DNA of 64,000 bases. Origin: an uncultured Clostridia bacterium. GTDB taxonomy: Bacteria; Bacillota; Clostridia; Christensenellales; Borkfalkiaceae. Where the stretch lies: the NCBI GenBank assembly GCA_934278995.1, contig CAKQWM010000011.1, forward strand, positions 1-64,000, read 5' to 3'. Numbering within the stretch: position 1 is the stretch's first letter; the number at the start of each line of letters is the position of its first letter. This document shows, in pieces, positions 53,224-60,763 of the stretch. The notes below the pieces were generated by a model. It was not told the DNA's origin, made no database searches, and saw only the letters and a list, made by a program, of their open reading frames with translations. Both the position numbers and the translations under genes were made by a program.

Positions 53224-53433
53224 ATGGTTTATGCGGCAGTAAAAAAGGACGGTGCAGGAAAACGCCGCCCGAAACAAAACGGAGCGAAAATACTTGGAAG
53301 ATATAAAAGGAATAAAAACTCAAAATATGCCGCCGTGCGAAGAATTACGGGGCGATTCGCCAAGCGGTTTAGCGGCGAACGCCCCGTTTCGCTCAGGCTC
53401 CAAAGTCGACCTTTTTATCCGAGTTTAAGTTAG
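53224..53433 (+). CDS. Doubtful short ORF ahead of repeat R1
   Basis: Codes for 69 residues, very basic (KKDGAGKRRPKQNG). An AGGAG SD sits seven bases before the ATG, the main argument for it. I recognise no family. Its last 14 codons run into repeat R1, so if real it may be a truncated gene cut by the repeat. Confidence 0.25.
   Translation: MVYAAVKKDGAGKRRPKQNGAKILGRYKRNKNSKYAAVRRITGRFAKRFSGERPVSLRLQSRPFYPSLS
53349..53385. other. GC-rich inverted repeat
   Basis: GGGGCG-a-TTCGCC pairs with GGCGAA-CGCCCC around a 12-base loop, six bases before repeat R1. No T-run follows, so it is not a standard terminator. Confidence 0.55.
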
Positions 53434-53576
53434 TTGTTTGGCGGGCGCTTGACCGCGACGCGAAGCGTCGCGCTTGTATAGTCAAGCACCCGCCAAAGTG
53501 CCATTTGAAGTTTTTCAAGATTTCTGCGCTCGCAAACTCAATAGCGGTTGAAAAATTTAGAATTTTGTGCTATAAT
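53391..53576 (+). repeat. Repeat R, copy 1 (structured, carries a promoter)
   Basis: A 186-bp sequence highly similar to 57728-57910. It contains a branched fold: an outer stem TTTGGCGGGCGCTTGAC with GTCAAGCACCCGCCAAA, enclosing an inner hairpin CGCGACGC-GAA-GCGTCGCG (about 53440-53495). The last bases are a TTGAAA-17-TATAAT promoter that reads into the methylase gene. Confidence 0.9.
53548..53576 (+). promoter_or_regulatory. Promoter at the end of R1
   Basis: TTGAAA, a 17-base spacer and TATAAT, 32 bases before the methylase ATG. Confidence 0.8.
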
Positions 53577-53607
53577 GGAGAAAAATAATTATTGGAGGAT
53601 GCCTTAA

Positions 53608-54612
53608 ATGAACTTAATCAGTTTGTTCAGCGGTTGCGGCGGTTTGGATTTGGGCTTTGAAAAGGCAGGCTTTAATGTTGCCGTAGCAAACGAATTTGAC
53701 CCTACAATTTGGGCAACTTTCAAGGCCAATCATCCCAATACTAAGTTAATAGAAGGAGACATACGCAAAATTAAAGATACGGATTTTCCAGACGATATCG
53801 ACGGAATAATTGGCGGACCGCCTTGTCAATCTTGGTCTGAAGCAGGTGCGCAACGCGGAATCGACGATTTGCGCGGTCAACTTTTTTATGAATACATAAG
53901 GATATTGAAAAGCAAACAACCGAAATTTTTTCTTGCTGAAAACGTAAGTGGTATGTTGCTCGGCAGACATTCCGAGGCTGTTAAAAATATTATTGAACTG
54001 TTTAAAGAATGCGGTTATAACGTAACCGTTACTTTAGTAAACGCTAAAGACTATGGTGTGCCGCAAGAGCGTAAGCGTGTTTTTTATATTGGATTTAGAA
54101 ACGATTTGAATATTGATTTCAAATTTCCTCAAGGTTCAACAAAAGGCAATGATAAAAAAATAACGCTTCGCGATACAATTTGGGATTTACAATTCACTGC
54201 AGTTCCTGCCGGTGCTAAAAATTATCATAACCCTAATGCTGTTAATAATAACGAATACTTTACGGGGGCGTTCTCGCCTATATTTATGAGTCGTAACAGA
54301 GTAAAATCTTGGGACGAACAAGCATTCACGGTTCAAGCATCGGGCAGGCAATGTCAAATACATCCGCAAGCCCCTAAAATGACCTTCATTTCTCAAAATC
54401 ATCGTGAATTTGTAAAAGGCAAAGAACACTTATATCGTAGAATGACTATTCGTGAAATTGCACGTATTCAAGGCTTTCCCGATACGTTCAAATTTATTTA
54501 CGATTATACGGACAACGCCTATAAAATGATTGGCAATGCAGTTCCAGTAAATCTCGCCTATGAAGTCGCGGTAGCAATAAAACAAGCATTACAAGCGAAG
54601 GAGGAAAAATGA
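53608..54612 (+). CDS. DNA (cytosine-5-)-methyltransferase, M.HaeIII-like
   Basis: A 334-residue C5-cytosine methyltransferase. Motif I LFSGCGGLDLGFEKAGF, motif IV GGPPCQSWSEAG with the catalytic Cys, motif VI ENVSGM, motif VIII QERKRVFYIGFR, and motif X GNAVPVNLAYEVA are all visible. From memory the sequence follows M.HaeIII closely through the target-recognition region (SPIFMSRNRVKSW, FTVQASGRQCQIHPQAP), so the likely target is GGCC. It protects host DNA from the nuclease encoded next. A TTGGAGG SD precedes the ATG; the stop overlaps the nuclease start by four bases. Confidence 0.95.
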   Translation: MNLISLFSGCGGLDLGFEKAGFNVAVANEFDPTIWATFKANHPNTKLIEGDIRKIKDTDFPDDIDGIIGGPPCQSWSEAGAQRGIDDLRGQLFYEYIRILKSKQPKFFLAENVSGMLLGRHSEAVKNIIELFKECGYNVTVTLVNAKDYGVPQERKRVFYIGFRNDLNIDFKFPQGSTKGNDKKITLRDTIWDLQFTAVPAGAKNYHNPNAVNNNEYFTGAFSPIFMSRNRVKSWDEQAFTVQASGRQCQIHPQAPKMTFISQNHREFVKGKEHLYRRMTIREIARIQGFPDTFKFIYDYTDNAYKMIGNAVPVNLAYEVAVAIKQALQAKEEK

Positions 54613-55562
54613 GTAAACAAAGCAATAATCAAGGTCGTGCTTATGAATTTATTTGCCTATTGACTTTATCTCAAGAAATTAATAAAACTCGCAAGGCTGA
54701 AATTGAGGTTAATAGCGCATATCATGCCGCCGAACACGCTTGGAATACGATTTCTGATGAATTAAAGTCTATCCTTGTGCAAAGTGCTACTGCCGCTGTA
54801 TCTACTATTTTTGATATGGAACCTATGATTGTCGAAAATAGCGATGATATTCTTTCCCTAAAGATTCAAACTGACAACGAAGGAAAAGAAGGTGATGTCA
54901 GAGATATAGTGATTGCTCGTGAAAACGTAAAATGGGAAATCGGCTTGAGCCTTAAACATAATCATTTTGCTGTAAAGCATAGCCGTTTGGCAAAAGATTT
55001 GGATTTCGGCAATAAATGGTTTGGTATCCCTTGTTCAGAAAACTATTGGAACGATATTAAGCCCATTTTCGATTATTTGACAGAACAAAAGGCTGACAAT
55101 AAAAAATGGAATGAATTGCCGTCAAAAGATACAACTGTGTATGTCCCTCTTTTGCAGGCTTTCATGGACGAACTTAATCGTAGCAATGCGTTAGATTCTT
55201 CCGTTCCGCAAAAAATGGTTGAATATTTACTTGGTGAGTTCGATTTTTACAAAGTTATCAGTATTGATTCAAAGCGTATCACTCGCATTCAATCGTATAA
55301 TATGCACGGTCAACTTAACCGAGCAAGCAAAACAATAAAACCGCAAATACATATTCCTGTGGCTTGTCTGCCCACTCGTATCGTGAATCTTGAATTTAAG
55401 CCAAATAGCACAAACACGGTAGAGTTATATATGGACGGAGGTTGGCAATTCAGTTTCCGTATACATAATGCGGCTACCAAAGTCGAAACAAGTTTGAAGT
55501 TCGACATTCAAATTGTTGGAATGCCCACTACGATTATTACTATCAATTGCAGTTGGAAGTAA
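54609..55562 (+). CDS. Type II restriction endonuclease, HaeIII family
   Basis: A 317-residue protein resembling R.HaeIII: NNQGRAYEFICLLTL at the start, then GDVRDIVIARENVKWEIGLSLKHNHFAVKHSRL. The latter holds an Asp and an E-x-x-x-x-K set that fits a PD-(D/E)XK type active site, and LDFGNKWFGIPCSENYW. It would cut unmethylated GGCC. The four-base overlap with the methylase places both in one message; the methylase is translated first. An AAGGAGG SD lies before the ATG. Confidence 0.88.
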   Translation: MSKQSNNQGRAYEFICLLTLSQEINKTRKAEIEVNSAYHAAEHAWNTISDELKSILVQSATAAVSTIFDMEPMIVENSDDILSLKIQTDNEGKEGDVRDIVIARENVKWEIGLSLKHNHFAVKHSRLAKDLDFGNKWFGIPCSENYWNDIKPIFDYLTEQKADNKKWNELPSKDTTVYVPLLQAFMDELNRSNALDSSVPQKMVEYLLGEFDFYKVISIDSKRITRIQSYNMHGQLNRASKTIKPQIHIPVACLPTRIVNLEFKPNSTNTVELYMDGGWQFSFRIHNAATKVETSLKFDIQIVGMPTTIITINCSWK

Positions 55563-55583
55563 ATGGGCATTAAGGGGAAATAA

Positions 55584-56606
55584 ATGAGAAGAAATAATCC
55601 TAGATATAATGCTTGGCTAAAACATAGGTTAAAACATTTAGAGAAAAGAAAAAGAAAGAAAAAAGGTCGTCGAAGTGGACAGGCTCATTATTCATATAAA
55701 AGCAAAGAAAATAAGCAACAATCACAACAAGAGTCTTATGTGGTATCGGCTCCTAGAAACTTTAGTATAAAAGATAATGCCTTAGAAATGTCGGATTTTT
55801 TTGATAAAGTTGTAAGTTTTACAAACAAAAGACAAAAATCTGCATATATTTTATTTGATTTGTCTAAGGTAGAGAATATTACAGCGGATGCGATAATTTA
55901 TTTATTGGCAGTTATAAAAGACTTGCAAAAATTAGGACTTGCACATCATAGATTTACAGGTAATTTACCTTTTAATCATAAAGCTAGAGAATGTTTTATC
56001 CAATCTGGGTTTCTTGATTATATGGAAAGTAAAATCCCGAAAGATTATACAAATTCACAATGTGTACGGATTATGTCAAATGACAAATACAACCAATTAT
56101 CAACGAAAGCCATATGTGATTTTACAACAAATTATTGTAATTCCACCAAGCAGTCGACTCGTTTTTTATATGTATTAATCAATGAGATGATGCTAAACAC
56201 GTACCAACATGCATACACAACAGCCGATTCAAATAAATTAAATAAATGGTATCTATTTGCACAAAAGGATGCAAACGTATTGAAATATACTTTTCTCGAT
56301 ATAGGGTTGGGCATTCCTAAAACAGTTCGAAAAAAATGGACAGAACGCTTGTGGAGTACTGAATCATCAATAATAGCTTCTGCATTAGATGGCGAATTTA
56401 GAACTACAACCAAGAAAGAATACAGAGGGAAAGGTTTGCCAAAAATAAAAGAGTGTGTAAAAGAACATAAACTAAACAACTTCACTATAATATCTAATAA
56501 AGGTTTTTGTAAACTAAGGGATAATAATGGCGAATTAGCAATTGAAGAAAATGAATTGCAAAAACCAATATTTGGCACTATATATTATTGGGAAATTCAA
56601 CTGTAA
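55584..56606 (+). CDS. STAS/GHKL ATPase (anti-sigma or histidine-kinase-like)
   Basis: A 340-residue protein. Residues 1-50 are a very basic tail. Residues about 60-155 resemble a STAS-like fold (SAYILFDLSKVENITADAIIYLLAVIKDL). Residues about 190-340 form a GHKL ATPase: N-box NEMMLNTYQHA (Asn205), G1 DIGLGIP (about 239-245) and G2 RGKGLPKIKE (about 281-290). No HisKA phospho-acceptor helix is seen, so this is more like an anti-sigma/switch ATPase than a sensor kinase. The codons are AT-rich. A following DUF4325-like gene suggests a partner-switch pair. Confidence 0.75.
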   Translation: MRRNNPRYNAWLKHRLKHLEKRKRKKKGRRSGQAHYSYKSKENKQQSQQESYVVSAPRNFSIKDNALEMSDFFDKVVSFTNKRQKSAYILFDLSKVENITADAIIYLLAVIKDLQKLGLAHHRFTGNLPFNHKARECFIQSGFLDYMESKIPKDYTNSQCVRIMSNDKYNQLSTKAICDFTTNYCNSTKQSTRFLYVLINEMMLNTYQHAYTTADSNKLNKWYLFAQKDANVLKYTFLDIGLGIPKTVRKKWTERLWSTESSIIASALDGEFRTTTKKEYRGKGLPKIKECVKEHKLNNFTIISNKGFCKLRDNNGELAIEENELQKPIFGTIYYWEIQL

Positions 56607-56627
56607 CTGTAGGAGGTTATAAGAATA

Positions 56628-56957
56628 ATGATAACATACGTAATTGCAAAAAACTATACAGAGACTCCTGGTCCGCGTTATGAAAGTGAGGGACAATTTT
56701 CGGGAGAGAATTTCAGAAATACTGTTTTATTGGATTTATTAAAAAAAGCAAAAGAACAGAGTACTTCGATACTAATTGATTTCGATGGCGGATATGGATA
56801 CCCTACTTCATTTTTGGAAGAGGCTTTTGGCGGATTAGTTAGAGTTACAAAAGATAGAAACATTTTATCTATTTTTTCGTTTAAATCAGATGAAGAACCA
56901 TCTTTAATTAAAGAGGTTGAATCATATATAAAAGCGGCTATTGAGGCATTGAAATGA
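56628..56957 (+). CDS. DUF4325/STAS-like small protein
   Basis: A 109-residue protein with a mixed alpha/beta pattern. The stretch SILIDFDGGYGYPTSFLEEAFGGLVR resembles the DUF4325 (STAS-like) family, commonly paired with GHKL ATPases. It may be the regulated partner of the upstream ATPase (inference). An AGGAGG SD precedes the ATG. Its last bases overlap the start of the next gene by four. Confidence 0.75.
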   Translation: MITYVIAKNYTETPGPRYESEGQFSGENFRNTVLLDLLKKAKEQSTSILIDFDGGYGYPTSFLEEAFGGLVRVTKDRNILSIFSFKSDEEPSLIKEVESYIKAAIEALK

Positions 56958-57496
56958 AAAAAATTGTTAAAATAATTATGCTTATTGTTGCATCTATTCT
57001 TTTAGTAGTGTGGATAACATTAAGCGCAATATTTAAGAATGATTTTTGGGGCATCGCATTTAAGGACTGGGTTTCTATTGTTCTTACAATTATTATTGGT
57101 ATAATCATCGCATATATATTAAATGAAAAGAATGCCAATAAAAAACGCTTTATTGATACATATATTATAAAATTAAGGTCTCTACACCTTTCGTTAGAAT
57201 CTTGTCGTGAATCAATTTTTAATGATTATATGAAGAAGGATTTTACAGCTATTATTCTTTCGAATAACAGAATAATTTGCAATTCAATAGAATTGCTGGC
57301 AAATTATGCTAATAAATTCGATATCAGTAAAGAATTTGAATTTCTAAAAAACCAATACATAGAATTTAAGATGATAACGACAGAATATACAGAATCATTA
57401 AAGGAAGAAGAAAAAAGAAATAAGGCATCTTTAAAAATTAACTTAATGATAAACAAATTGGATGAAATCGAATTGAAGTTATTTGAAAAAATATGA
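56954..57496 (+). CDS. Two-TM coiled protein, possible effector
   Basis: A 180-residue protein I do not recognise. Two hydrophobic segments (about residues 5-28 and 38-58) are followed by a ~120-residue charged helical region with likely coiled coil. Start overlaps the DUF4325-like gene (ATGA), so the three genes form one translation unit. Membrane location next to a regulatory ATPase pair recalls effectors of defence systems, but this is inference. Confidence 0.6.
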   Translation: MKKIVKIIMLIVASILLVVWITLSAIFKNDFWGIAFKDWVSIVLTIIIGIIIAYILNEKNANKKRFIDTYIIKLRSLHLSLESCRESIFNDYMKKDFTAIILSNNRIICNSIELLANYANKFDISKEFEFLKNQYIEFKMITTEYTESLKEEEKRNKASLKINLMINKLDEIELKLFEKI

Positions 57497-57500
57497 TAAG

Positions 57501-57588
57501 TTATTCGATTTACGTTACTAACGCTCCGCCAGAAGCGAAATATACGCACCCTAATGAAAAGTTAGGGTGCGTATATTTCTTTTTTTAA
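57501..57588 (+). repeat. Repeat A, copy 1
   Basis: About 85 bp beginning TTATTCGATTTACGTTACTA, shared with 58533-58616. It includes the terminator below and follows the unit-1 cargo directly. Confidence 0.85.
57541..57586 (+). terminator. Rho-independent terminator within repeat A1
   Basis: TATACGCACCCTAA pairs perfectly with TTAGGGTGCGTATA around a 7-base loop, followed by TTTCTTTTTT. Confidence 0.92.
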
Positions 57589-57601
57589 ATGCTTCGAAAT
57601 A

Positions 57602-57623
57602 ACAAGCCGAATAATTCGGAATA
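57602..57623. repeat. Single 22-nt palindromic unit after A1
   Basis: One copy of AAGCCGAATAATTCGGAATAAC, with the palindrome CCGAATAATTCGG. Four more copies follow repeat A2. Confidence 0.75.
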
Positions 57624-57727
57624 ACAATAAGATAATAAATACTGAAAATGATAGCAGTTTTTTCAGCCAAATATTGTTGAATTATAATAAGATAAAAAAT
57701 ACTAAAACCTATGCCGGGAGAATAATT

Positions 57728-57910
57728 GCTCGGGCTCCAAAGTCGACCTTTTTATCCGAGTTTAAGTTAGTTGTTTGGCGGGTGCTTGACCGCGACGCGA
57801 AGCGTCGCGCTTGTATAGTCAAGCACCCAAATTGCCATTTGAAGTTTTTCAAGAATTCTACGTTTGCAAACTCAATAGCGGTTGAAAATTTTAGAAATTT
57901 ATGCTACAAT
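57728..57910 (+). repeat. Repeat R, copy 2
   Basis: About 183 bp, highly similar to 53391-53576 throughout. The stem keeps GGGTGCTTGAC/GTCAAGCACCC and the same inner hairpin. Its outer base pairs differ. The promoter hexamers TTGAAA and TACAAT at its end point into the 57981 gene. Confidence 0.9.
57882..57910 (+). promoter_or_regulatory. Promoter at the end of R2
   Basis: TTGAAA, a 17-base spacer and TACAAT, 71 bases before the downstream start codon. Confidence 0.75.
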
Positions 57911-57980
57911 AATAAACGAGCAAAACAAGTCTGTTAAATGCATAAGTCAGTTTTGCCAAAAATTCAAAGAGGTTAATTCA

Positions 57981-58496
57981 ATGGAAAAGAAAAAATTTAA
58001 TCGCGGAACTATGGTTGGTGGTATTAGCAGAATAGTAATCGCCTTAATTGCTATGGTAATTGCTATTTTTGTAATTAGTTCAGGAATCAAGTCATACGAC
58101 CCTGAAGATAAATTTGGAACAATATTTATGTGCTTAATTGGCGGAATAATGATTATTGCGGCAATAGGTTTCATTGGCAACGGAGCAAAAATGATTATCG
58201 ACGGTAAAAAGTCACTTGAAGTTGCCCATAAAGGTCACTCCGAAAACGGCAGAATAACAGACTTAACCGAAACGGAAGTGACTGAAAATAACAACGGTTG
58301 TGTTTCTAATTACACGATATATAACTTAAAGTTTGAATACACGGACGATTCCGGCAATTTATGCGAAAGTCAAGAGCAAGTTAGTCAAAAAATTTATGAA
58401 AAATTACAACAAATGACGATTGTTCCTATTCTTGTATACGGTGAACGTGCAATATTTGATAAAAAAAGATTCGATGACGAAAATAATATAGGCTAA
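57981..58496 (+). CDS. Membrane protein of unknown function (unit-2 cargo)
   Basis: A 171-residue protein with two hydrophobic segments (about residues 13-34 and 47-66) and a soluble beta-type domain after residue 75 (SNYTIYNLKFEYTDDSGN, then VPILVYGERAIFDKK) recalling DUF3592-like proteins. Function unknown. An AAAGAGG SD precedes the ATG; a longer frame extending into repeat R2 is unlikely. It is the only gene in the second repeat-bounded unit. Confidence 0.65.
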   Translation: MEKKKFNRGTMVGGISRIVIALIAMVIAIFVISSGIKSYDPEDKFGTIFMCLIGGIMIIAAIGFIGNGAKMIIDGKKSLEVAHKGHSENGRITDLTETEVTENNNGCVSNYTIYNLKFEYTDDSGNLCESQEQVSQKIYEKLQQMTIVPILVYGERAIFDKKRFDDENNIG

Positions 58497-58532
58497 ATTT
58501 ACGTTTAGATTGGTTAGCGTTAAGTGATTGTA

Positions 58533-58616
58533 TTATTCGATTTACGTTACTAACGCTCCTCCACAAGCGAACTGTACGCACCCTAATGAACAGTTAGAGT
58601 GCGTATATTTCTTTTA
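58533..58616 (+). repeat. Repeat A, copy 2
   Basis: Same sequence as 57501-57588 with scattered differences; it follows the unit-2 cargo. Confidence 0.85.
58575..58612 (+). terminator. Rho-independent terminator within repeat A2
   Basis: TACGCACCCTAA pairs with TTAGAGTGCGTA (one mismatch) with T-rich 3' side. Confidence 0.8.
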
Positions 58617-58707
58617 GTCGAATATTTCGGCATGACGATAAGGGGATAAATACCAAAATAAATACTAAAACAGGTAGCGGGTTTCCCATCAAATCTTTCG
58701 GAATAAC

Positions 58708-58795
58708 AAGCCGAATAATTCGGAACAAAAAGCCGAATAATTCGGAATAACAAGCCGAATAATCCGGAATAACAAGTCGAATATTTCAGAATAAC
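58708..58795. repeat. Four tandem 22-nt palindromic units
   Basis: Units at 58708, 58730, 58752 and 58774. The first two share CCGAATAATTCGG; the third and fourth carry point changes. A half unit precedes them. Confidence 0.85.
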
Positions 58796-58905
58796 AATAA
58801 GATAACAAATATTAAAATCAGATAATTGCCGACTTAAATTAAATTTACGATTCATTACGAAAAACCGTGACTTTTTTTGCGGTGTAAAATTTTCGGCATA
58901 AGATA

Positions 58906-58963
58906 TTTTCTTCATAAAGGTTTTTCGCATATAATTTTCTTCATAAAGGTTTTTCGCATATAA
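58906..58963. repeat. Two tandem 29-nt repeats
   Basis: TTTTCTTCATAAAGGTTTTT plus CGCATATAA, twice in a row, ending five bases before the phosphatase stop codon. The region 58497-58968 otherwise has no gene. Confidence 0.85.
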
Positions 58964-58968
58964 TTTTT

Positions 58969-59427
58969 TTAGCGGTATTGTTCCTTTAATGCATTTAAAA
59001 CTTTTCTGAAAACTAATTTATTCGGATAGTATTTGTCGTTTGAAAAAACCTCGATGCCTTTTTTCGCTTTGTATTCCATAATTGCCGCGGCAACCGCCGC
59101 GCTGCGAGATTGCCCGAACTCGCATTGACATATCAAAATATCCGTATCGGCAGGCAGTCCGTGATAAAACACGGCAATTTGTTCGGCGGCGGCGTCGATT
59201 TTCACACACTGTTTTTTTACGATTTTCAGCCGTTGTTTTTTGTCGGTTTGCGGTAAAGCCTCGAAATACACGTCGTTAAAACGAATTTTCAGCAATGCAA
59301 ACGGAGTGAAATTCGGCTTTGCAAACGTTGAATCCGTATCGCAAATACTTATCAACGCTACTTTGCGACCGGCAGGGAAGGTGGCTTTTTGTTCTATCCA
59401 TTTTCTACTCGTTATTAAAATTTTCAT
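58969..59427 (-). CDS. CX5R tyrosine-phosphatase-like protein
   Basis: A 152-residue protein. CQCEFGQSRSAAVAAAI near residue 100 has the C-x5-R active site (Cys102, Arg108) of protein tyrosine/dual-specificity phosphatases. An Asp that could act as acid lies before it (LPADTDILIC). Phage and plasmid relatives are known. The start at 59427 has an AGGAG SD; a frame opening 37 codons earlier is the shadow of the overlapping gene. It overlaps the MBL gene by 23 bases. Confidence 0.75.
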   Translation of the reverse strand: MKILITSRKWIEQKATFPAGRKVALISICDTDSTFAKPNFTPFALLKIRFNDVYFEALPQTDKKQRLKIVKKQCVKIDAAAEQIAVFYHGLPADTDILICQCEFGQSRSAAVAAAIMEYKAKKGIEVFSNDKYYPNKLVFRKVLNALKEQYR

Positions 59428-60634
59428 ATTTTTCAATCTCCTTTGTCTTATTTGAAACACTTCGCCGCTCGTAATGCAAAAACGGATATTTTTTGTAGTC
59501 AGAACTTTCAAACGGAGTGTGTACCCAAACGACTTCATTCGGGCAACAACGCATTAAAAGCCTCATGACGGTGGTTTTATCGGCATGCCCGGAAGCATGC
59601 AGATTAACCACGTTTATGCCCAACTTTTTTACGCCCGCAATAAATTTTTGCATTCCGTCCGTTTCAAGATACCCGCTCCATAAAGAATAAACCAACGTTG
59701 CGCCTTTCAGATTGTTGCCGAGTTTTGCTAATTTTCTTAAATACGGCAACGTTGAAGTTTTAACCATCATGACGTAATCGGTTTTAGGCGCCAAAGCGCG
59801 AATAGAAACCGATTTTTTTCTGACGTCGCAAAATGACGAAAAGTCCGTAATCGATTTAGGATAATATACTTTGACTTTATCGAATGTTTTTGCTTTAGGA
59901 ACGCTTGCCCCCATAATTTCAAGAATACGCTCTTCTTCGATATCGACTAAAAAATCCCGTCCCGACCGCGCGCTTGCTTTATACGCGCTTACTATACGGT
60001 CAATATTCGTTGTGGAGGCTATAATGAAAACGGGTTTTTCGGTGTGGTTAAACAGGTCTGTCAATTTTTTTTCCAAAGCGCGTTCACCGAAAGTTTTACC
60101 GAGAAAAAAGTTAGTGCCCTCCGTAATCACCGTGTCAATTTTTTTGGGGAATCGCTCTAACAGCGCGTCAAACGATTTTCTTCCGTGAGAACGAAAATCC
60201 CCCGTATAAAGAATACTTTTGCCGTTGCCTTCGATAAGCAACATATAACTATCTGGAGCGGAATGGTCGCATAAATAAGGGGTAATACGAATACTGCCCA
60301 CGTAAAAGGGCGAGCCGTCGTAATAAGTACGGAAATTAGAAACGTCCGCCCCCGCATGTTGCAAGCAAAAAATCTCTCTCGATATCCTTCCCGAATATAC
60401 GGGAATTTTTTTATCGACAAGATGTATAAGTCCGTTGTGATCCGCGTGATTATGCGTAACGATAACCGCATCGTAGCGCGTCGTAAGAACGATTCGTTCG
60501 GTTTCCGTCAACGCCGCCGACGAACGCAAACTTTTACCGCATTCCACGAGAATTTTTGCGCCGTATAATGAAAATTCGATTAAATTACCCGTAAGTTCCT
60601 CTTTTCCTCGTATAATTCGATACTGTAATTGCAT
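59405..60634 (-). CDS. MBL-fold protein related to RNase J/beta-CASP nucleases
   Basis: A 409-residue metallo-beta-lactamase-fold protein. The zinc ligands are seen in VTHNHADHNG (His61, His63, Asp65, His66), CDHSAPDS and YTGDFRSHG, and a later LHASGHADKT segment matches the beta-CASP C motif. Family relatives are RNase J and CPSF73-like nucleases. Substrate is unknown. GAGG precedes the ATG. It sits between the PD-(D/E)XK-like gene and the phosphatase-like gene, reading the same way. Confidence 0.8.
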   Translation of the reverse strand: MQLQYRIIRGKEELTGNLIEFSLYGAKILVECGKSLRSSAALTETERIVLTTRYDAVIVTHNHADHNGLIHLVDKKIPVYSGRISREIFCLQHAGADVSNFRTYYDGSPFYVGSIRITPYLCDHSAPDSYMLLIEGNGKSILYTGDFRSHGRKSFDALLERFPKKIDTVITEGTNFFLGKTFGERALEKKLTDLFNHTEKPVFIIASTTNIDRIVSAYKASARSGRDFLVDIEEERILEIMGASVPKAKTFDKVKVYYPKSITDFSSFCDVRKKSVSIRALAPKTDYVMMVKTSTLPYLRKLAKLGNNLKGATLVYSLWSGYLETDGMQKFIAGVKKLGINVVNLHASGHADKTTVMRLLMRCCPNEVVWVHTPFESSDYKKYPFLHYERRSVSNKTKEIEKYENFNNE

Positions 60635-60763
60635 ATTATAACCTCACTTATAAGTATAGTATAGTATTTCAATGTTTATTTTCTCATCTTGTAACGGTTA
60701 AAATCAACGGCGGTCAAAAAGCCGTCGTTGATTTTAATTCGTTGATTGTAAATTCGTTGATTG

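Noticed and set aside
53391..57910. Repeat R as a classical integron attC site
   Set aside because: The GTTRRRY/RYYYAAC core boxes are not in the right places and there is no integrase here. I kept only the looser cassette idea.
57674..57937. 87-codon frame across repeat R2
   Set aside because: Translates the structured repeat and promoter; no SD. The real gene starts at 57981.
58708..58795. CRISPR array
   Set aside because: The 22-nt units are directly adjacent with no spacers, and no cas genes are present. The Cys-rich PD-(D/E)XK protein alone is not evidence for CRISPR.
58583..58930. 115-codon minus-strand frame
   Set aside because: It is the translation of the terminator and the tandem 22-nt repeats, giving a repeated peptide pattern.
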